DNA of 64,000 bases from Vallitalea maricola (lineage in GTDB: Bacteria > Bacillota > Clostridia > Lachnospirales > Vallitaleaceae): positions 62,001 to 126,000 of the forward strand of contig NZ_BTPU01000005.1 in assembly GCF_036985595.1 (NCBI RefSeq). The letters are read 5' to 3'. Below are positions 58,574 through 64,000 of the stretch, piece after piece; within the stretch, counting starts at the first letter, position 1; the number at the start of each line of letters is the position of its first letter. Both the position numbers and the translations under genes were made by a program. The notes under the pieces were generated by a model. That model worked only from the letters and a program-made list of their open reading frames with translations, was not told the origin of the DNA and ran no database searches.

Positions 58574-59362
58574 ATGAAAGTAGCAATTATTGGTGCAGGA
58601 AATGGCGGTACTAAATTACTTAAGTTATTTAAGGATATGGACAATGTAATTATTGGACTAGTAGTTGATAAGAATTATGATGCACCAGGAATAATATTAG
58701 CGAAAAAATGTGGCATTAAATATACTGATGATATGAGTAATATTGACAATAATATTGATGTTATAATAGAAGCAACTGGAATTAAAAAGATTGCTGATGA
58801 GGTAAAAGACAAATTCCCGCAAAAACAGATTGTTGATTCTCAGATGGCAGAATTGATGATGAGAATAGTTGATAAACAAGTATCTATAAGTGACCAGCTA
58901 AATAACCAGTTAGATATAATTAATAATACAACAGAAGTATTGAAAAAAGAAATGGACAAAGTTTCTATCACAACAAAACTTCTTAATGATGTGAGCCATA
59001 ATTTGATTCATTCTTCAAATGAATCAAAACAGTACATAACACAAACAGATGAAATAATCAATTCGGTTAATCATATAACACAGCAAATCAAGATATTAGG
59101 ATTGAATGCCAATATAGAAGCTGCAAGAGCAGGTGAACATGGTAGAGGTTTTTCCGTTGTAGCTAATGAAGTACAAAAGTTATCTGATAATACTAAAATG
59201 TTTGCTGATGAGATTTCAGGATTATTAAAGTCTTTATCTACTGAAAATGAAAATATCAATAACCAAATTGAAAAACTAGGCAGTCTCACAGAAGAACAAG
59301 ATGATATGGCATCTAATGTCAATGGTGTAATAGAAAAATTAGTTTCAAAAGTAGCTAAATAG
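58574..59362 (+). CDS. Cytosolic chemoreceptor-like protein with N-terminal Rossmann domain
   Basis: 262 residues from the ATG at 58574, which follows GGGAAGGGAG; an in-frame start at 58517 lacks a site. Residues 1-100 form a nucleotide-binding fold (AIIGAGNGGTKLLK with G7-x-G9-x-x-G12, then VIIEATG). A coiled coil follows and, near 177-196, the methyl-accepting signalling tip NANIEAARAGEHGRGFSVVA. No membrane segment is present. It probably signals to CheA/CheW according to NAD(P)(H) or a bound metabolite. The MCP part is short, about one signalling hairpin. Confidence 0.8.
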   Translation: MKVAIIGAGNGGTKLLKLFKDMDNVIIGLVVDKNYDAPGIILAKKCGIKYTDDMSNIDNNIDVIIEATGIKKIADEVKDKFPQKQIVDSQMAELMMRIVDKQVSISDQLNNQLDIINNTTEVLKKEMDKVSITTKLLNDVSHNLIHSSNESKQYITQTDEIINSVNHITQQIKILGLNANIEAARAGEHGRGFSVVANEVQKLSDNTKMFADEISGLLKSLSTENENINNQIEKLGSLTEEQDDMASNVNGVIEKLVSKVAK

Positions 59363-59470
59363 ATTAAATTTAACTCTCCTATTATAAGTTCCTACAAAAA
59401 AGGGAATTATCTATATGATGGTGAAACCAATGAGTGGTTAACCAAAATGTAGAAATAGGAGAGATTTATT

Positions 59471-62400
59471 TTGAAAAAAAATTTACATGTTGGTTTTGAT
59501 ATAGGTTCTACAACAATTAAGATTGTAGTACTTAATCAACATAAAAAAATAATATTCAGTAAATATAAAAGACACTATTCTGATATAAAAGAAAGTGTCA
59601 AAGAGCTGATTAAAGAGGTATATGATAAATACACTGACAGTAATATAACAATAAATGTCAGCGGTTCGGCTGGACTTGGGATATCTGAAAAACTAGATAT
59701 ACCTTTCATTCAAGAAGTAATATCTTGCAGTCTAGCTATAGAAAATCTTGCACCTAAAACAGATGTAGCTATTGAACTTGGTGGAGAAGATGCTAAGATA
59801 ATTTATTTTACTAATGGAGTTGAACAAAGGATGAATGGTACTTGTGCTGGAGGTACAGGTGCATTCATAGATCAAATGGCTTCATTACTAAAAACAGATC
59901 CAATAGGACTTAATGAATTGGCAAAGAATTACAATAATATTTATCCTATTGCGGCAAGATGCGGTGTATTTGCAAAAAGCGATATACAGCCATTACTTAA
60001 TGAAGGGGCAGCAAAAGAGGATATAGCTGTATCCATCTTTCAAAGTATTGTTACACAAACAATCAGCAATCTGGCATGTGGAAGACCTATAAAAGGTAAT
60101 GTGGCTTTTCTAGGAGGTCCACTGTATTTTTTATCTGAACTAAGAAAAAGATTCATTAAAACCCTAAAATTGAAGGAAGACCAAGTCATATTCCCTGATG
60201 ATTCCCATTATTTTATTGCTATAGGGGCTGCAATCAACTCAATAAAAGATAATTCTATAACAACAAAGGAATTATACGATAGACTAGAAGAGTTAGATAA
60301 AAGCACAGATTATGGGGTTAAAAGATTAAGAGCGTTATTTAGGGATACTGATGATCTAGATAAATTCAGAAGAAGACATACAAGAGACAGTGTACCTAGA
60401 AAAGATTTATCTAATTACAGAGAAAAATGCTATCTAGGAATAGATGCTGGGTCAACTACTACAAAAATAATTTTGATGGGAGACAATTATGAGATACTTT
60501 ATAGCTATTATAACAGTAATGAAGGACGGCCATTAAAAATTGTAATAGATGTTCTAGCAGATATTTATAATAAACTGCCAGATGGTGCTAAGATTGTTAA
60601 AACAGCTGTTACAGGATATGGAGAAGGATTAATAAAAAGTGCATTAAAGATAGATATAGGAGAAATTGAGACAGTTGCACATTACAAGGCGGCAGAACGA
60701 TTTTTGCCAGGAGTTGAATTCATATTAGATATTGGCGGACAAGATATGAAATGCTTGAAGGTGAAAAATGGTGTAATAGAGAATATCATGCTTAATGAAG
60801 CATGTAGTTCAGGTTGCGGTTCTTTTCTTGAAACATTCGCCAAATCTCTCAATCTAACAATAGAAGAATTCAGCCAAAAAGCTCTTTTCGCAGAAGAGCC
60901 AGTTGACCTAGGTTCAAGATGTACAGTTTTCATGAATTCCAGAGTAAAACAAGCCCAAAAAGAAGGCGCCACAATAGGTGATATATCAGCAGGATTATCC
61001 TATTCATTGATTAATAATGCTTTACAAAAAGTTATCAAGATAAAGAATCCAGAGGAAATGGGAGAGAAGATAATAGTTCAAGGCGGTACTTTTTACAATG
61101 ATGCAGTTCTTAGGAGTTTTGAATTAATATCATGCAGACAGGTAGTAAGACCAGAAATATCGGGAATGATGGGAGCGTATGGATGCGCATTAATTGCAAA
61201 AGAGAGATATATCAAGGGGGAATTAACAAGTCTATTGACAAAAGATAAACTGAATAATTTCAACAGAAAGATACATCATCGTAGATGTGGTTTATGTGCT
61301 AATAATTGCTTGCTTACAATAAATGAATTTCAAGATGGAAGAAGTTTTGTAAGTGGCAATCGTTGTGAAAGAGGAAGTGGTGCTAGGCATATTGAACAAA
61401 ACCTGCCAAATCTATATCAATACAAATTACAACGATTGTTCAGTTATAAGCCTCTAAGTAAGGAAAAAGCAAAAGCAGTAATAGGAATTCCTAGAGTCAT
61501 GAATATATACCAAAATTATCCACTTTGGTTTACATTCCTTACAGAATTAGGTTTCAGAGTGCTAATTTCTCCAAGGAGTAATAAGAAAATTTATGAAAAA
61601 GGAATGGACACAATACCATCTGAATCAGCTTGTTATCCAGCAAAGATTACTCATGGACATATTATGAGTCTAGTAGAAAAACAAGTGGATATGATATTCT
61701 ATCCATGTATATTCTATGAGAAAAAAGAATTTGCATCAAGTGATAATCATCTAAACTGTGCACTTGTAATCTCTTATCCAGAGGTTATAAAAAACAATAT
61801 GAAAATACTTGAAGAGAAAAATATCAAATTCCTAGATCCATTTTTGACTTTGGATAATAAGAATGCTCTGGCTAAGGTACTACATGAGACTTTTAAAGAT
61901 TATGGCGTGGATAAGAAACAAGTAGATAGAGCATTAAAAATTGCTTGGGATGAAAATGAAGCCTTCAAAGAGGATATAAGGAAAAAGGGAGAAGAGACCT
62001 TAGAATATCTAAAAGAAACAGGTAAGAAAGGGATAGTTCTATGTGGAAGACCATATCATATAGACCCTGAAATAAATCATGGAATACCAGAATTAATAAA
62101 TAATCTAGGTATGGTAGTGCTAACAGAAGATTCAGTTGCTCATTTAGGTAAAATAAATAATCCATTAAGAGTGGTCGACCAATGGACATACCACTCAAGG
62201 ACCTATAGAGCTGCCAGTTTTGTAACAACAACAGATTATCTTGAAATAGTTCAGCTTAACTCATTTGGCTGCGGATTGGATGCCATAGCAACAGATATGG
62301 TAGCTGAGATATTAGAAAATAATAATAAGCTGTACACATTGATAAAAATAGATGAAGTCAATAATCTAGGAGCTGCAAGAATAAGACTCAGATCATTGAA

Positions 62401-63724
62401 AGCGGCAATGGATGAAAGACAAAAAAATAGGATTACACCTATGCATGTAAAGGATTTTTATAAAAAGAGGATATTTACACAAGAAATGAAAAAAACTCAT
62501 ACTATTCTTGCTCCACAGTTATCTCCTATACACTTTGAATTACTGGAGAAAGCTATAAACAGTTGTGGTTACAATCTTAAAATACTTCCACATGTCAATG
62601 AAAAAGTATTGAAAGAGGGGCTTAAATACGTTAATAATGATACATGCTATCCTTCTATTTTAATAGTGGGGCAGATACTATGTGCATTAAAGAATGGTAA
62701 CTATGATAGAAACAATACTTCAGTTATAATATCTCAGACTGGAGGAGTTTGCAGAGCTACTAATTATATAGCCATCATTAGAAAAGCATTACAAGACGCT
62801 GGATTTTCTGATATTCCTGTTTTATCATTGAATGCAGTGGGATATGAAAAAAATCCAGGATTCAAATTGAATTTAACTATGATAAATAAGATGATTATGT
62901 CAATATTGTACGGAGACCTGTTCATGCAATTAATATATAGGACAAGACCTTATGAAAAGATAAAAGGTTCAACAAAAAGGTTGCATGACAAATGGAAAAA
63001 AATATGTATAGATAACATAACTAATAATAGTAAGCTTAGACCAGATATAATAAGGGGTATAGTAAATGATTTTGACAAAATACCTCTATATGATGTTAGA
63101 AAACCAAAAGTAGGCTTGACAGGAGAAATATTTGTTAAATTCAATCCATTCTCCAATAATCAAATAGTAAAAATGATTGAAAAAGAGGGCGGAGAAGCAG
63201 TTGTACCTGATTTAATTGATTTCTTCTTATATAGTGTATATAATGCTAAGTTTAAAAGCAGGTATCTAGGTAAAAGTAAAGTAAAAGCTTTGGCTTGTGA
63301 TATTGCTATTAAATATGTGGAAGCATTTAGAAGACATCAAAGAGAAGCACTTAAAAATAGTAATAGATTCCAGAATTCAAGGACTATTGGACAACTAGCC
63401 AGAGGAGCACAAAATATTCTTTCTCTAGGTAATCATGCTGGTGAAGGTTGGTTCTTGACAGCTGAGATGGTTGAATTACTAGATAGTGGTGTGAAAAATA
63501 TCATATGTATGCAGCCTTTTGCTTGTCTGCCTAACCATGTAACAGGAAAAGGAATGTTAAGAGCTCTAAAAGAAAAATACCCAGAAGCTAACCTATTAAC
63601 AGTAGATTATGATCCAGGAGCTAGTGAAGTGAATCAACTTAATAGAATAAAATTAATGTTTGCAGTAGCATTCAAAGATCTGGAGAATACTGAGAAATTA
63701 GTAGAGAAGAAAAAAATAAAATAG
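59471..63724 (+). CDS. 2-hydroxyacyl-CoA dehydratase activase, fused BadF-type ATPase with DUF2229
   Basis: 1417 residues, TTG start 7 nt after AGGAGA. Two ASKHA ATPase domains lie in tandem: residues about 4-260 (FDIGSTTIK; cluster cysteines C125 in CAGGTG and C164 in ARCGVF) and 320-575 (DAGSTTTK; CSSGCGSF; SRCTVF). A CGLCANNC metal site (about 606) is followed by the DUF2229 domain (IPRVMNIYQNYPLWFTFLTELGF, SESACYPAK) and further dehydratase-like regions. Activases fire electrons by ATP hydrolysis into radical dehydratases. No partner dehydratase is adjacent, so the target is unknown. Confidence 0.9.
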   Translation: MKKNLHVGFDIGSTTIKIVVLNQHKKIIFSKYKRHYSDIKESVKELIKEVYDKYTDSNITINVSGSAGLGISEKLDIPFIQEVISCSLAIENLAPKTDVAIELGGEDAKIIYFTNGVEQRMNGTCAGGTGAFIDQMASLLKTDPIGLNELAKNYNNIYPIAARCGVFAKSDIQPLLNEGAAKEDIAVSIFQSIVTQTISNLACGRPIKGNVAFLGGPLYFLSELRKRFIKTLKLKEDQVIFPDDSHYFIAIGAAINSIKDNSITTKELYDRLEELDKSTDYGVKRLRALFRDTDDLDKFRRRHTRDSVPRKDLSNYREKCYLGIDAGSTTTKIILMGDNYEILYSYYNSNEGRPLKIVIDVLADIYNKLPDGAKIVKTAVTGYGEGLIKSALKIDIGEIETVAHYKAAERFLPGVEFILDIGGQDMKCLKVKNGVIENIMLNEACSSGCGSFLETFAKSLNLTIEEFSQKALFAEEPVDLGSRCTVFMNSRVKQAQKEGATIGDISAGLSYSLINNALQKVIKIKNPEEMGEKIIVQGGTFYNDAVLRSFELISCRQVVRPEISGMMGAYGCALIAKERYIKGELTSLLTKDKLNNFNRKIHHRRCGLCANNCLLTINEFQDGRSFVSGNRCERGSGARHIEQNLPNLYQYKLQRLFSYKPLSKEKAKAVIGIPRVMNIYQNYPLWFTFLTELGFRVLISPRSNKKIYEKGMDTIPSESACYPAKITHGHIMSLVEKQVDMIFYPCIFYEKKEFASSDNHLNCALVISYPEVIKNNMKILEEKNIKFLDPFLTLDNKNALAKVLHETFKDYGVDKKQVDRALKIAWDENEAFKEDIRKKGEETLEYLKETGKKGIVLCGRPYHIDPEINHGIPELINNLGMVVLTEDSVAHLGKINNPLRVVDQWTYHSRTYRAASFVTTTDYLEIVQLNSFGCGLDAIATDMVAEILENNNKLYTLIKIDEVNNLGAARIRLRSLKAAMDERQKNRITPMHVKDFYKKRIFTQEMKKTHTILAPQLSPIHFELLEKAINSCGYNLKILPHVNEKVLKEGLKYVNNDTCYPSILIVGQILCALKNGNYDRNNTSVIISQTGGVCRATNYIAIIRKALQDAGFSDIPVLSLNAVGYEKNPGFKLNLTMINKMIMSILYGDLFMQLIYRTRPYEKIKGSTKRLHDKWKKICIDNITNNSKLRPDIIRGIVNDFDKIPLYDVRKPKVGLTGEIFVKFNPFSNNQIVKMIEKEGGEAVVPDLIDFFLYSVYNAKFKSRYLGKSKVKALACDIAIKYVEAFRRHQREALKNSNRFQNSRTIGQLARGAQNILSLGNHAGEGWFLTAEMVELLDSGVKNIICMQPFACLPNHVTGKGMLRALKEKYPEANLLTVDYDPGASEVNQLNRIKLMFAVAFKDLENTEKLVEKKKIK

Positions 63725-63734
63725 AATAAAAAGG

Positions 63735-63780
63735 GGCTGTAGGATAATATACCAAAAATGTATTATCCCACAGCACTTTA
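63735..63780 (+). terminator. Terminator of the activase gene (convergent)
   Basis: GCTGTAGGATAATA pairs with TATTATCCCACAGC (one mismatch) around a short A-rich loop and is followed by ACTTTATTTATT. It separates the activase from the convergent gene at the window end. Confidence 0.65.
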
Positions 63781-63809
63781 TTTATTGATATCCTACACTA
63801 TATATTACT

Positions 63810-64000
63810 TTATTCGCTAACATTTATTGGGTTCTTTAGTTTTCGAGCAATATAAATGAAAATAACAAATTCCACTATTATTACACCATAACATATTAAT
63901 AGATTTTTAGTTAATCCATATACTATAAAAGCTACAAAGGATATAAGACCAGCTATTAACGCATACGGTAATTGGGATGTAAAGTGAGCATCCAGTTTTG
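63810..64000 (-). CDS. Na+/H+ antiporter NhaC-like, C-terminal part (runs off window)
   Basis: The minus strand from the window edge reads KLDAHFTSQLPYALIAGLISFVAFIVYGL, then a second hydrophobic helix and IARKLKNPINVSE before the stop at 63810. The H-x-x-x-Q-L-P-Y-A-L segment and two terminal helices resemble the end of NhaC-family antiporters. Only 63 codons are visible, so the call is tentative. Transcribed toward the activase terminator. Confidence 0.55.
   Translation of the reverse strand, partial: KLDAHFTSQLPYALIAGLISFVAFIVYGLTKNLLICYGVIIVEFVIFIYIARKLKNPINVSE

Overview
The window is AT-rich DNA with Gram-positive signals throughout: strong AGGAGG-type ribosome binding sites, TTGACA/TATAAT promoters, lipobox lipoproteins, and frequent GTG and TTG starts. 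Gene content (coenzyme B12 glutamate mutase with methylaspartate ammonia-lyase, a fused 2-hydroxyacyl-CoA dehydratase activase, LplB/LplC-type sugar permeases) points to an anaerobic member of the Clostridia. A Lachnospirales/Vallitalea-like relative is my best guess, but the species cannot be fixed from this window. I saw no rRNA, tRNA or CRISPR.

Host region 1 (1-6.8 kb) is a glutamate fermentation operon: glmS, glmL, glmE and mal convert glutamate to 3-methylaspartate and then mesaconate. An AtuA-like gene and a DUF4387 gene follow. Next comes a carbohydrate locus (6.8-14.3 kb): a LacI-type repressor, a long control region with three evenly spaced identical palindromes, then a lipoprotein binding protein, two ABC permeases, a sugar isomerase/epimerase and a Gfo/Idh/MocA dehydrogenase. 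From 14.4 to 17.5 kb there are a membrane protein with a cysteine-pair domain, a 38-residue small ORF coupled to a P-loop protein, and a leader with 1:2/2:3/3:4 attenuator architecture upstream of a GNAT acetyltransferase gene.

A complete transposable (Mu-like) prophage occupies 17452-49628 (32,177 bp). Its exact ends are visible: imperfect inverted termini beginning TGTAT..TGACA, a 5-bp GAAGT duplication, and exact in-frame restoration of a 1029-codon host gene when the element and one duplication are removed. The layout is repressor and Ner-like gene across overlapping divergent promoters, MuA-like transposase, MuB-like ATPase, small early genes, a DnaD-like/G39P-like replication pair, a Mor activator, holin and spanin-like genes, small and large terminase, portal, head genes, a long-tailed (siphovirus-type) tail module, a predicted L,D-transpeptidase-like lysin, and a tyrosine recombinase at the right end. 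The recombinase has its own promoter and a leader that can hide its ribosome binding site. An antisense cargo gene (stalk-domain secreted protein) sits in the tail operon.

Host region 2 (49.6-64 kb) holds the other half of the split GNAT fusion gene, an amidohydrolase, a GNAT pseudogene, a 1665-residue alpha-2-macroglobulin-like protein whose thioester cysteine appears to be lost, a small cytosolic chemoreceptor-like protein with an N-terminal nucleotide-binding fold, the 1417-residue activase, and the 3' end of an NhaC-like antiporter running off the window on the minus strand.

Observations most worth follow-up: the precisely resolved transposon insertion, the attenuator ahead of the split gene, the coexistence of a DDE transposase and a leader-controlled tyrosine recombinase with near-terminal direct repeats, six clusters of TTTAA-like cores phased at the DNA helical repeat, and the Rossmann-fold chemoreceptor.
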